Source: GWE2-42-39 sp963662895 (GTDB lineage Bacteria > Bacteroidota > Bacteroidia > Bacteroidales > Prolixibacteraceae). Taken from it: DNA of 64,000 nucleotides. The DNA is taken from contig OY759982.1 in the NCBI GenBank assembly GCA_963662895.1, positions 3,913,864 to 3,977,863 of the forward strand. The letters run 5' to 3'. Position numbers and translations under genes: made by a program. Below, piece by piece: positions 34,401 to 39,757 of the stretch; the stretch's first letter is position 1; every line of letters starts with the position of its first letter. The notes below the pieces were generated by a model. That model searched no databases. It was not told the origin of the DNA and saw only the letters and a program-made list of their open reading frames with translations.

Positions 34401-36163
34401 TCATCCCCGGCGGGAACTGTCAATACCGTTTTACCTGTTAATGACACATCCGGATCCGGGGAAGTGCCCCAGCAGATTCCACGGACCGTAACCGGGGAAT
34501 AGCCGATGTCGCTGACGGTACCCCCGCTGACGGAACCCGTTCCAGTGATACCTGTCGGCGCTGTGGTTGTGATGGTGGCCAGCGTCGCTGTTATAAAACT
34601 CGTCTCGCTGCTGTAGCCGTAACCCACTTTGTTCAGGGCATAACCTTTGACATAATACGTGACCCCCTCTTCCAGACCTGTCAGGACACTGCTAAAGTCC
34701 CCTTCATCCAGGTCTTCGGTCTTGCCCGAGGATACATAATGATAAGCCGGGTCTGAAATGGTCCACCAGCACGCTCCCACTTCGGTTACCGGAGCTCCCC
34801 CGTTATTTACCACTGAGGCAGAAACTTCTCCTGTACTTCCGGTGATACGGCTTACCGTTGTACTGCTTTTCAGCTCCGGGACCACAGGGGCTGGCGTGGT
34901 TACACTGACCAGGTTCCCGTACGCTATCCCTGCCACATTGATCGCATACGCCCTCACATAATAGGTCGTGTTTCCCAGTAAACCCGTAAGCGTACTGGGG
35001 TAGGTGCCTACTCCTGATCCGTCATCCGTGATCACCGGGGCACTCCCGGCAAGTAACGGGTCGCCTGTTACACTCCACCAGATTCCTCTCTTTGTCACCG
35101 GGGAGCCCCCGTCATCCGTGATGTCCCCCCCGCTCTCGGCCGTGATACTTGTTATATTACCCGCTGCAAGGGTTATTATCCTAGCCAGGGCTATCGGGGT
35201 CGTGAAGGTAATATCTTCTCCGTAATATACCCCTTCACTGTTCTCTGCATAAGCCCTCACATGATACGTCGTGTTGGGAAGCAAACCGCTCATGGTTGCC
35301 GTAAAGGTGCCCGGAACAGTGAAAATGCCCGTACCTTCGGTCCTGGTCGGTAAACTAACATCGGGATTAATCCCGGCACTCCAGCAGATACCGTAACGGA
35401 TAATTGCAGAACTTCCCTGGCTGGTAATCTCTCCGCCACTTTCCGCCTCATACCCGGTCTGACCGCTCACCGCAAGGGTATAGACTACCGCCCCGCAGTT
35501 AACATCATGCCACCCGAGGCCATCATGGTAACGGAAACTTTTTCTGCCCTGATTGATATAGATAGCCCCTTCGCCTCCGGTAGACGGATCGTTGGGCAAT
35601 ACTGGAAAATCGCATGCCCCCGAGGACAAAAGGCCACCGTGAAATCCGCCCCTGATGCTGAAGCTCCCCCCGGAAAAATTTCCCGTGGAATGCCACCCTG
35701 ACCCGTCGCAGACCATCAGTTTATTGTCTGAACCGGAAAAATATACCGAGCCGGAACGGGCATTACCCGGCACTGTCGGAAGGGTCGCGATAACAGGAAT
35801 ACCTCCTTCTACTGAAAAATGCCCCACTCCCCCGTTAAAAGATCCTTCGGCATGGCACAGATCGACCCACGAACTGCCCGTGTAAAAAACAGGGCAACCG
35901 CACCCCTGGTCATAAACCAGCATCCCTGACTCCGGATTCGCTATCGATCCGGCATCGGAATAGACCGGCAGATACGGGATCCCTCCCTGGATACGGAAAT
36001 ACGATACCTGACCATATAACGGGACGGACGATAATATCACAAAAAAACACAAAAAAGAGAATACTCCTTTGTACCAGGGCATCACATCCCGGCATGCCGG
36101 AAACAACTCCCCCAGGTCCCCTTCATGTTGAGCTTCTATACTATGTAGGCCCCTTTGTTTCAC
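19442..36163 (-). CDS. Giant Fn3-like / FISUMP repeat surface protein (paralogue 2)
   Basis: A 5573-residue tandem paralogue of the preceding giant gene. The first 226 residues (export signal and three GSxW hairpin repeats) are identical. They are followed by 30 Fn3-like domains in the same order, then 8 FISUMP domains alternating with 7 Fn3-like domains. The length difference from paralogue 1 (628 residues) is about one FISUMP-Fn3 superrepeat. Collinearity at DNA level is close: the offset is 16857 bp at the N-terminus and 16854 bp about 8.7 kb later. The FISUMP units belong to this gene's own sequence variants (IHTEGL, IHVERL). It ends in a FISUMP domain (SLRCIRN) with no recognised T9SS sorting domain. 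The GTG at 36163 has an A-rich leader; an ATG at 36082 is the alternative start. Surface localisation is inferred. Confidence 0.85.
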   Translation of the reverse strand: MKQRGLHSIEAQHEGDLGELFPACRDVMPWYKGVFSFLCFFVILSSVPLYGQVSYFRIQGGIPYLPVYSDAGSIANPESGMLVYDQGCGCPVFYTGSSWVDLCHAEGSFNGGVGHFSVEGGIPVIATLPTVPGNARSGSVYFSGSDNKLMVCDGSGWHSTGNFSGGSFSIRGGFHGGLLSSGACDFPVLPNDPSTGGEGAIYINQGRKSFRYHDGLGWHDVNCGAVVYTLAVSGQTGYEAESGGEITSQGSSAIIRYGICWSAGINPDVSLPTRTEGTGIFTVPGTFTATMSGLLPNTTYHVRAYAENSEGVYYGEDITFTTPIALARIITLAAGNITSITAESGGDITDDGGSPVTKRGIWWSVTGDPLLAGSAPVITDDGSGVGTYPSTLTGLLGNTTYYVRAYAINVAGIAYGNLVSVTTPAPVVPELKSSTTVSRITGSTGEVSASVVNNGGAPVTEVGACWWTISDPAYHYVSSGKTEDLDEGDFSSVLTGLEEGVTYYVKGYALNKVGYGYSSETSFITATLATITTTAPTGITGTGSVSGGTVSDIGYSPVTVRGICWGTSPDPDVSLTGKTVLTVPAGDDGLGSFTSTLTGLTPGTKYYVRAYAENGAGVSYGNQDSLQTLDYPSVKTLAVASFASDTGIGGGNITDDGGSIITERGVCWGLTENPAYSSSHTTDGTGTGLYSSTLTGLTPDVTYYVRAYARNSVGISYGDDLTFTRIAGLPSVTTADIVSITSTGAEAGGVVTDTGGANVTSRGILYSQSGDPLTGTGTIDIPLGSSTGSFGSTLSGLSGSTVYYVRAYAGNRAGTAYGSLVYFTTLSPVLPSLSATVTISKVMDISATGSVEVLNNGGSPVTARGIYLSTDRITYVYYPSSTVSGSDIGTFTSDLTGLLPGTTYYARGYAINSAGTVYTSGEVSFTTLSPARLITTAATDITGETALSGGNITSDGGSGVTARGVCWSTTSHPDTDDFHTSDGSGPGIYTSSITGLTPGTKYYIRAYAVTGLGTCYGNLDSLTTLSYPEVSTLAVSVDGSWVFTGGGNVTSDGGTAVTSRGVCWSTSSSPAISDTHTEDGTGPGLFTSILSGLTAEVTYYVRAYAINSAGVSYGEEVTFIINSGKPVVTTLAVSQVTAISAQGGGNVVSEGLSSVTIRGILWSSTGDPVYDASAEISNEGTGTGNFTSGMAGLLGATLYYVRAYAENSYGRSYGSLVTFTTEDAVIPELAETISIYDITGFTANGSLTIENNGGAVVTSRGICISTDGLHYDYYPSPDLPGTDIGTFISEITGLTPGTIYYAKGYATNKAGTGYSDEITFTTVSPATITTTAVSNITYDEAVSGGTITGTGGSAVTVRGICWSIGSNPTVSLSTKTVETVSSGDGTGSFSGMMTGLLTGTVYYVRAYAINSAGTAYGDELSFTTLSPISASVETQSITDVTGISASVLCEVTNEGGSAVSEKGLCWGVVSTPDTTNAHLSSGSSGLGSYTITAVGLSSGVTYYVRAYAVNSTGVSYGTALSFTTDVKATVITAPVSNISRAGATSGGTVSSDGGDEVTAYGVCWGTVPNPTVELSNYTTDGTSTGTFTSEITGLLGGMTYYVRAYATNSAGTAYGNQEIFVTPVPSVATVQTDETNNIGWSVADITGTVTSNGGSPVTERGFCWGTSSGTTVSSNHIPCGSGDKSFTCTVTGLDPETTYYVRAYAINGVGVSYGDELTFTTASSPSLPAVSTMSIYDITGTTANALGKITDDGGSSVLVSGFCWNTTGSPTLSDNYVSGKIGIGDFILSLTGLAGSTRYYVRAYATNGVGTSYGEIISFITGAPVLPTVLTTGGTSGDDGTTATSGGNITSDGGSAITACGICWSTVSGFSPDTVVYNKTFQSGKTGIFSSSITNLTPGTTYYVCAYATNTLGTSYGEIFSFETNSVPVITTTAANSVTTVSALTGGTITNEGGTPVVDSGICWGTSPFPTIDNNYLSNGVGSGSFTSMLENLMGSTTYYVRAYAGNAVGVAYGNEESFTTLAPVLATIETGVVTLTSSSSADCEGHILSNGGAVVTTRGLYWCTVPNFESDTIVHNRTAETGYFTGSFTHSMTGLQKGTVYYVKAYVVNSMGVSYGEEVSFILPDVPVLTTAYSYAEGSSAARSGGDISDNGGDDVFSRGVVWSNNALFNPDTVTVNRSSDGAGAGYFISSITGLKGNTTYYVMAYASNVAGTGYGNILSFTTDPATLATLTTRQAWDVGGTSALSGGNISSDGGDPVTSRGVVWSTVSGFFPDTVVVNKVSRVGSGTGSFSITLSGLEPGTTYYVRAFALNGIGTGFGNELSFTTLTLPEVTTSGIRASANGVSASGGGEVTGDGGTAITNRGVCWDTATGPTTSLPTKTSGDSGNPFNSVLSMLTPGTTYYVRAYATNSQGTNYGNEEIFTTPAVAPKVTTTYATVLSKSSVSSGGTISNDGGAEITERGVLWSTDANFLPDTVTVNRTSNGTGDGTFTSVITGMPLSTACYIRAYATNSAGTSYGNQVSVTIFPTAPVLTTIEVTETGGYTATSGGEITSDGGAEVTRKGICWATHTNPVITDDRYTTDGSGTDSYTRTMTGLTPNTVYYVRAYAVNKIGVAYGVERTFITDGFPVLTGTTMVYDILATTATSGGTITDDGRSDITARGICWSVYTNPTISLTTKTVDKTSSGVGIFTSYMRGLLPETKYYVRSYATNAVGTAYGSQVSFITNAVTLPTVVTISPSRVDSTMAVSGGDVLNDGGMPVNVRGICWSLTPDPTHDLSSKLNDSSGGEGSYALTASGLLPGTKYYIRAYATNSEGTAYGNPDSLTTISIRPVVSTVVLTDATMTTVNAVASVVTDGGATVTDRGFYWNTTGLDPTYPMPADSMLSLGAGDTNIESVLSGLVADKTYYVWAYATNTNGTRFSPSPTIITTPTVPTVITTAARSVLRYTAVSGGDVTDDGGATVSKKGVCYSKWGLPTTDSLNVAYSSGRTGSYSMTLKDLEERTTYYVRAYAINSLGTGYGQVDTLTTLAVPVVVTTTPPDSVWSTGIISGGEVLSDGGRSVIRRGVCWSSTALPDVSLSTRTTDGSDVGEFTSKIVGLEHDSVYYVRAYATNNLGTGYGEVDTIRTAPVVPTLSEAKIEEDSSTSVTVTATVTDDGGATVTERGLCWNTTGSPTIEDNKITSGSGLGEFTESISGLEEGITYYVLGYAINSVGVSYSPEVSSYKVCPSAFSVIHIEGLNGAPVDKTVIYHSVSTDLSGSTLCWLTQNLGAGQQATAVNDATETSAGWYWQFNRSQGYKHDGTTRTPSTTWATSISEDSDWNESNDPCNLLLGMGWRLPTNAEWTAADGDPQNWGSASDAWDSDLKLHMSGYLSGGNLTNISTYGRYWASTQAASTTGYYLNMYSGASGMSSISKVNAFPVRCVRDAIAQTLPVVSNVELPDSSRTTSTATGWATVVLDGGLAVTERGICWNTKGTPTISDHVIPGGAGLGSFSGVITGMVEGQSYYFRAYATNSLGTAYSPEITSVVSCPVSFDVIHEERLNGAAESKTVTYSSVATDLSGQMACWLTQNLGADRQATSLTDASDESAGWYWQFNRLQGYKNSGGSYMPKYAWESWVPVSEDSDWLPENDPCNLLLGTGWRIPTEAEWKSAGDPPQNWVSPADAYNSVLKLHQAGHLTTAGALTLRGDRGLYWSSTQASEGKGKFRFLYSAYSIYSYSKSQGHSLRCIRESISQSIPTVSNASIPDSTITKTTSDCTATVTTDGGAEVTDRGFCWNTTGTAPVITDNKISLGRGVGRLSGTIGGLSEGPTYYVRAYATNSEGTAYSPEISQFKICPREFEVIHTEGLNGAPVSKIVTYHSVSSNISGSALCWLTQNLGSDHQGTSVADATEASAGWYWQFNRAQGYKHDGTVYIPSNAWTPWLTSISEDSDWLLANDPCNQLLGLGWRLPTGEEWTAADAAPQYWQKSSDAWDSELKLHEAGYFTGGGITNRGIYGRYWASTQAAPTTGSYLNMYSGSSEMSSISKANAFPVRCVRDKVSVSVPSVSDVKVPTSGMTATTAAGTATVSSDGGSTVTERGLCWSTKGTAAPTTDDNVVKDTDTELGEFTLTLTGLSEGPTYYVRAYAVNSEGTAYSPSVTSFKICPASFDIIHVERLNGAAESKTVTYHSISSSISGIPACWLTQNLGADRQATSLTDVSDESAGWYWQFNRKQGYKNSGSSYEPKYAWESWVPVSEDSDWLPENDPCNLLLGTGWRIPTEAEWKSAGDPPQNWISPADAYNSVLKLHQAGHLSTTGGLTYRGERGLYWSSTQASEGQGKLRFLYSTYSIYSYSKSQGHSLRCIRESISQSIPTVSNASIPDSTITKTTSDCTATVTTDGGAEVTDRGFCWNTTGAAPVITDNKISLGRGVGRLSGTIGGLSEGPTYYVRAYATNSEGTAYSSETSQFKICPREFEVIHTEGLNGAPVSKIVTYHSVSSNISGSALCWLTQNLGSDHQGTSVADATEASAGWYWQFNRAQGYKHDGTVYIPSNAWTPWLTSISEDSDWLLANDPCNQLLGLGWRLPTGEEWTAADAAPQYWQKSSDAWDSELKLHEAGYFTGGGITNRGIYGCYWSSTQAAPTTGSYLNMYSGSSEMSSISKANAFPVRCVRDKVSVSVPSVSDVKVPTSGMTATTAAGTATVSSDGGSTVTERGLCWSTKGTAAPTTDDNVVKDTDTELGEFTLTLTGLSEGPTYYVRAYAVNSEGTAYSPSVTSFKICPASFDIIHVERLNGAAESKTVTYSSVATDLSGQMACWLTQNLGADRQATSLTDASDESAGWYWQFNRKQGYKNSGGSYMPKYAWESWVPVSEDSDWLPENDPCNLLLGTGWRIPTEAEWKSAGDPPQNWVSPADAYNSVLKLHQAGHLTTAGALTLRGDRGLYWSSTQASEGQGKLRFLYSTYSIYSYSKSQGHSLRCIRESISQSIPTVSNASIPDSTITKTTSDCTVTVTTDGGAEVTDRGFCWNTTGAAPVITDNKISLGRGVGRLSGTIGGLTEGPTYYVRAYATNSEGTAYSPEISQFKICPREFEVIHTEGLNGAPVSKIVTYHSVSSNISGSALCWLTQNLGSDHQGTSVADATEASAGWYWQFNRAQGYKHDGTTRTPSNAWTPWISTISEDSNWQEGNDPCNLLLGLGWRLPTSTEWTNADAAPQYWQKSSDAWDSELKLHEAGYLSGGNITNRGIYGCYWSSTQAALTTGFYLNMYSGSSEMSSISKANAFPVRCVRDEVSVSVPSVSDVKVPASGMTATTAAGTATVTISGGADVTERGLCWNTTGTPTVSDHLVPVGSGLGSFTGILTGLSEGPTYYVRAYAVNSEGTAYSPSVTSFKICPASFDIIHVERLNGAAESKTVTYHSVSSSISGSPACWLTQNLGADRQATSLTDASDEAAGWYWQFNRSQGYKASGSSYVPKYAWESWPSVSEDSDWLPENDPCNLLLGTGWRIPTEAEWKAAGDPPQNWGSPADAYNSVLKLHQAGHLTTAGALTLRGDRGLYWSSTQASEGKGKFRFLYSTYSIYSYSKSQGHSLRCIRN
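20350..25560 (-). repeat. 1845-bp tandem FISUMP-Fn3 superrepeats in giant gene 2
   Basis: Matching landmarks lie at 20941, 22786 and 24631, a period of exactly 1845 bp (615 residues). Three A-type and matching B-type FISUMP units alternate. Units resemble each other far more than they resemble units of giant gene 1. Outer boundaries are approximate. Confidence 0.85.
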
Positions 36164-36529
36164 TCCTCTTTTTTAATACTCCTTTATAAAATATATTCCT
36201 GCTTTTGTCTCCTGTTTCATTAATCTCATCAATCCATTTCCCCGGCGCATGACTGCCCCGCATTCCATACATGCCTGGCGGATGTGACTCTTTTCGAAAG
36301 AAATCAAATTTTCCAAACTTTGGAACTTTGGAAAAGATCCGGCAAACAGAAAACAGAACCGGCATCTGTGTTCCTGATCTTATTTATATTGTATGAAACA
36401 ATAAGCGGTCAAAAGCAATATCATCAACATATAAAATCTTCATATTATAAATCTTAATCAGATACTGTCAGCCCTTTGAGCTTTCTCCTTTTCCTAAAGG
36501 GAACCTTTTAAGACTCTGCCATCAATTAC
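36164..36529. other. Leader of giant gene 2, no supported gene
   Basis: 366 bp between the GTG of giant gene 2 and the small gene upstream. It contains the duplicated leader (36164 to about 36203), an inverted repeat at 36309-36335 and a short palindrome TATTGT-ATGAA-ACAATA at 36387-36403. A 74-residue frame across 36141-36365 has no recognisable features. A promoter for the giant genes probably lies here, but no convincing TTTG / TAnnTTTG pair was found. Confidence 0.5.
36309..36335. repeat. Inverted repeat TTTTCCAAA / TTTGGAAAA
   Basis: Arms of 9 bp flank a 9-nt spacer, and CTTTGGAA occurs twice inside. It is related to the inverted repeat at 354-381. Lying 146 bp upstream of the giant-gene GTG, it could be an operator or an mRNA hairpin. 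Neither role is shown. Confidence 0.55.
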
Positions 36530-36844
36530 CTATGCATCATAATTATGTAACCATTGTTTATCAGAGACAAAAACAGGGGTGAGAATAACTTTTATAATAT
36601 ACCATTTATCTTTACCGGATTCTTTATTAGTCTCTTCCCCTTTTTCTGTATTATTAAATTCAAGGCTAGTCAATTCTATAATATCCGCGTCAGCAAAACA
36701 ATCACCTGACACATTCATTTTTTTCCCTGGCACCAGTTCAAAAAGCCCCTCCTCTCCGCAACTGATTATTACCCGTTCCTCCACTGAACGGTATAGGTAT
36801 CCTCTTACATCTCTAAGAAATTCACTTCTGTTAATTATTATCAT
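36530..36844 (-). CDS. Small hypothetical protein, Phd/YefM-like N-terminus
   Basis: A 104-residue frame with an ATG start. The first 40 residues (SEFLRDVRGYL, then RVIISCGEEGLFELVP) resemble the N-terminal half of Bacteroidota prevent-host-death-type antitoxins (REF--NQ--YF, VII--G---F-LVP). The remainder is acidic and Lys/Glu-rich and was not recognised. No toxin-like gene lies next to it. It sits between the fibre operon and the giant genes and is separated from the operon by a terminator-like hairpin. The antitoxin resemblance is weak; a hypothetical protein is the safer call. Confidence 0.5.
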   Translation of the reverse strand: MIIINRSEFLRDVRGYLYRSVEERVIISCGEEGLFELVPGKKMNVSGDCFADADIIELTSLEFNNTEKGEETNKESGKDKWYIIKVILTPVFVSDKQWLHNYDA

Positions 36845-36907
36845 TTATCCTGTATATTTTATTTATTATCCGGCCATTTACGCCCTGCCGGGGTGTTCTC
36901 AAAAGTC

Positions 36908-36930
36908 ACAGGTTCACTCACTGAACCTGT
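36908..36930 (-). terminator. Probable terminator hairpin of the fibre operon
   Basis: Perfect 9-bp arms ACAGGTTCA (36908-36916) and TGAACCTGT (36922-36930) with a 5-nt loop. On the minus strand the hairpin is followed by GACTTTTGAG, a short T-run. It lies directly after the stop of the beta-barrel remnant, where the operon would end. Confidence 0.6.
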
Positions 36931-36931
36931 T

Positions 36932-37226
36932 TTAGAATTTCAAGCCCAACTCAACACCTCTCCGGAGCAACCCGGGATGACGGGAACAACAGAATTTTCG
37001 ATTTTTTGAGACCTCCTCTTATCTTGTAACCCGCATTTATAAATACGTTCCACGAAAACCCTCTCCTGTCATTTTCCAGGAGAGAACTTCCGTCCTTGCC
37101 AATGTCAGGAACAGTATACGAAGGGGCAGGAATAAAAATCAATAAACTCATATTTTTCGGTACACGCTCATCTCTCACCCCCGGAATCCCGGGGCCCGGA
37201 AATAAATTCCCGGCAGTCTCTCCCAA
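36932..37226 (-). pseudogene. Decayed outer-membrane beta-barrel gene end
   Basis: One frame reads a barrel-like segment (FSWNVFINAGYKIRGG at about 37010-37060) and ends at a TGA in a non-barrel tail. A second frame reads LLRRGVELGLKF followed by TAA at 36932-36934, a typical outer-membrane barrel terminus. A frameshift between them would explain both. No good start codon was found upstream: the longest frame opens with TTG at 37226, just after the upstream gene ends. The product family cannot be named. Confidence 0.45.
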
Positions 37227-37234
37227 AACCTCTT

Positions 37235-37852
37235 CTACATCTTACAGCTTAATCGTAATAATATCCGAGTAGGAACCAACCAGTACATCGGGGAACCAAC
37301 CAGTATATCATCTTTAAGGTACTGAAAACAGTATTCCGCCCCACCTTCTGCCGGTACATTAATCGATTTCATATCGACAACGACCCGGGTAAAATTCTGT
37401 TCTCCGGGGGTTCTGCGAAACACTGCAACGGCATCGAAATAACCAAGCAACGAAAATTTAAAATCATAACCCGCTGCAGCCCGTACCATTGTTACCGCCG
37501 GGACTGCCGTTGCCGAATCAATCGTACGGGTTTCGCCGGTAATACCCAAGAGTTTACCAATATCCCCGGTATATGCAGGAGATATTTTGATCCGTCTGAC
37601 TATCTCCCGGATGGCTGCAGTATTGTCTGCTAATATCTTTTTTTCGGCACTACTTTTCTGTTTATAACCTTCTTCGGCACTTTGTATTTCTTCTATGGCG
37701 GTAATAATTCCCTTGCAACTGGATGTTACAGCCTCTACATCTTCTTCACTGAACCCAAGTGCGGATGCCTGTTCTGCAAACATATTTTTAAACGAACTGC
37801 TCCATTGAGAGAGTTTAGCCTCATTTTGGGGCAAATAACTTTTCACATTCAT
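37235..37852 (-). CDS. 205-aa helical hypothetical protein with altered C-terminus
   Basis: The ATG start overlaps the end of the S74 fibre gene by 32 bp, so it is probably translationally coupled. The N-terminal ~110 residues look mainly helical (EEDVEAV, EIQSAEEGY, AIREIVRRIK). The C-terminal ~80 resemble an Fn3-like domain (AVAVFRRTPGEQNFTRVVVD, GGAEYCFQYL). Bacteroidota have similar two-part hypothetical proteins; no function is known to me. At 37272-37305 a 14-bp direct repeat (GGAACCAACCAGTA, offset 20 bp) shifts the frame. Without 20 bp the reading would be DDILVGSYSDIITIKL and stop at 37242, a more natural Fn3 end than the present SPMYWLVPTRILLRLSCKM. Confidence 0.7.
   Translation of the reverse strand: MNVKSYLPQNEAKLSQWSSSFKNMFAEQASALGFSEEDVEAVTSSCKGIITAIEEIQSAEEGYKQKSSAEKKILADNTAAIREIVRRIKISPAYTGDIGKLLGITGETRTIDSATAVPAVTMVRAAAGYDFKFSLLGYFDAVAVFRRTPGEQNFTRVVVDMKSINVPAEGGAEYCFQYLKDDILVGSPMYWLVPTRILLRLSCKM
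37272..37305 (-). repeat. 20-bp tandem duplication in the 205-aa gene
   Basis: GGAACCAACCAGTA occurs at 37272-37285 and 37292-37305. A 20-bp insertion is not a multiple of three and changes the C-terminal frame of the gene. Confidence 0.7.
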
Positions 37853-39743
37853 TTTTATTTATTTTAGATTGTTTATTTTTGGACAGTAACATATTGATTT
37901 GTTTCTGCATTTTATTTATCTTGCTTTTTAATTCGTTAATTTCCTGTTTTTGTTGTTCTATCTCCGATTGTTGTTCCTTCACTGCCTGAAGCAATACCCC
38001 GGTTAACTGGGTATAATCTACTTTTAAATAGCCATCAGGCCCTCTTGAAACCATTGGCGGGAATATTTCAAGGATTTCTTGTGCAATGACTCCAATTTTG
38101 GGCCCGGTGGCATATTTTTCGGGGTTCTTATACTCAAATTGTACTCCACGCAGATGATCAATTTTCTCAAGCACATTAGTAAGTGTTTCGATATTCGTTT
38201 TTAATCGTTCATCTGAAGGAGTGTAGAAATCTCCATTCACAGTAACATCCTGCCCAAATGTTGCATTGCCGTCAGTATCGAAAGTAAGGCCTTCGTTCGT
38301 ATCCCCATCGTTACTGATCGCGTAATTCCCCATTTTTAATGCTTCTGTCGCAGTATGATTTCCAAGATCATCGCCGGCAGAAACCTCCTGCCAGGCTGAA
38401 CCATTATATACATACAATGTATTATCAGTTGTATTATAAAACACATCACCTACGTTTGCAGTACCAGGGTTCGTGGGTCCGGAGGATTCACCTATCGGTA
38501 CTTCTACCCAGTTACTGCCATCGTACACGTATAACTTGCCGTCGTTCGTATTGTAAAAAACATCGCCGGCATTCGCAGTTCCAGGGTTCGTCGTCCCGGA
38601 AGACTCTCCTATCGATATTTCTACCCAGCTACTGCCATCGTACACGTACAACTTGCCGTCGTTCGTATTGTAAAAAACATCGCCGGCATTCGCGGTTCCA
38701 GGGTTCGTGGGCCCCGAGGACTCTCCTATCGATATTTCTACCCAGTTACTGCCATCGTACACGTACAACTTGCCGTCGTTCGTATTGTAAAAAACATCGC
38801 CGGCATTCGCAGTTCCAGGGTTCGTCGTCCCGGAGGACTCTCCTGTCGATATTTCTACCCAGTTACTGCCATCGTACACGTACAACTTGCCGTCGTTCGT
38901 ATTGTAAAAAACATCGCCGGCATTCGCAGTTCCAGGGTTCGTCGTCCCGGAGGACTCTCCTGTCGACATTTCCACCCAATCACTACCATCGTATATATAA
39001 AATCTTTCGTCAGAAGTGTTATAAAAGATATCTCCTGTTTTAGAATCAGCAGGATATGAGGTATCACTTGTAATTGAAGGAACTGTCGTTACTTCAGACC
39101 AGCTACTTCCATCATAAACATAAAACTTTTTGTCTGTCAGGCTATAGGAAACTTCTCCTTCTGTTGCCGCAGATGATAGCCCCAGACTAACCGGAGTTAA
39201 ACTTGATCCGAGACTTGCAGTGGAAATTGTTTTTCCCTGATCGGCTGCAGGAACCTCGAAAGGCGTATTATAGGACCAGGTTCCTGATGCCGGTAAAAAC
39301 ATATATGCCCGGGTATCCAATCCGTTCGTATTATTACCATCATAATCATACACGATAAATAGCATTCCCTTTTTAAGATACTGAACATCGGTATTCAGCA
39401 AGTCGCTGTATGAAAGGACCTGCATACATCCCCCGTATAACAGGTTTACATCAATAATACCCCAGGTATCGGCGGGAGTAACCATATCGGGCATTTTTAC
39501 CTGGGTTTTTCCCTGAAGACAAATTAGAATCAAAAAAGACAGAAGTATTGCACGGGAATACCAGGCTGTACATACCATAAATTTATCATAACAACAAAGT
39601 ATATGGTCAATAAAAAGGAAGAAGCGATCAGATGAATGGTATACGATGAATCGCTTCATTTCCTTTCCTGTCAAAAATGAAATGTTTTTATTGTGAGGTG
39701 CTCTCCTCTTTCTTTCTATATATGGTATCGATACTTTTTTCAT
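37821..39743 (-). CDS. Tail-fibre-like protein with C-terminal peptidase S74 chaperone domain
   Basis: 640 residues. A hydrophobic export segment lies unusually deep, at about residues 64-80, ending in GKTQ. Residues about 210-445 are hairpin repeats of the form GDVFYNTNDGKLYVYDGSNW, four of them near-identical at 39 residues each. A tail-spike linker follows. The S74 domain starts at about residue 509 with SDERLK: Ser510 and Lys515 match the Ser-x4-Lys dyad of intramolecular chaperones of phage tailspikes and MYRF. These trimerise the fibre and then cut themselves off. GVIAQE and YTQLTGVLLQAVKEQ are further S74 hallmarks, followed by a Gln/Lys-rich coiled coil. The predicted cut would release about 131 residues. 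An internal Met56 (39578) lies nearer the signal, but the upstream ATG keeps the 14-bp operon spacing. Confidence 0.85.
   Translation of the reverse strand: MKKVSIPYIERKRRAPHNKNISFLTGKEMKRFIVYHSSDRFFLFIDHILCCYDKFMVCTAWYSRAILLSFLILICLQGKTQVKMPDMVTPADTWGIIDVNLLYGGCMQVLSYSDLLNTDVQYLKKGMLFIVYDYDGNNTNGLDTRAYMFLPASGTWSYNTPFEVPAADQGKTISTASLGSSLTPVSLGLSSAATEGEVSYSLTDKKFYVYDGSSWSEVTTVPSITSDTSYPADSKTGDIFYNTSDERFYIYDGSDWVEMSTGESSGTTNPGTANAGDVFYNTNDGKLYVYDGSNWVEISTGESSGTTNPGTANAGDVFYNTNDGKLYVYDGSNWVEISIGESSGPTNPGTANAGDVFYNTNDGKLYVYDGSSWVEISIGESSGTTNPGTANAGDVFYNTNDGKLYVYDGSNWVEVPIGESSGPTNPGTANVGDVFYNTTDNTLYVYNGSAWQEVSAGDDLGNHTATEALKMGNYAISNDGDTNEGLTFDTDGNATFGQDVTVNGDFYTPSDERLKTNIETLTNVLEKIDHLRGVQFEYKNPEKYATGPKIGVIAQEILEIFPPMVSRGPDGYLKVDYTQLTGVLLQAVKEQQSEIEQQKQEINELKSKINKMQKQINMLLSKNKQSKINKNECEKLFAPK
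38400..39040 (-). repeat. 117-bp tandem repeats in the S74 fibre gene
   Basis: The landmark CATCGCCGGC occurs at 38561, 38678, 38795 and 38912, exactly 117 bp (39 residues) apart. Copies are nearly identical, and diverged copies flank the array on both sides. Each encodes one beta-hairpin repeat with a YVYDGSNW core. Confidence 0.85.
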
Positions 39744-39757
39744 AATCAGGTATTCAA

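Noticed and set aside
701..36163. Dozens of 60-135-residue open frames on both strands inside the giant genes
   Set aside because: They recur with the same period as the protein repeats, have no family features and lie wholly within a strong long frame. They are by-products of GC-rich repeated coding DNA.
38339..39043. A 234-residue plus-strand frame rich in Arg/Ser/His opposite the S74 gene
   Set aside because: It is the antisense reading of the 117-bp repeats and repeats with them; there is no start context and no family resemblance.
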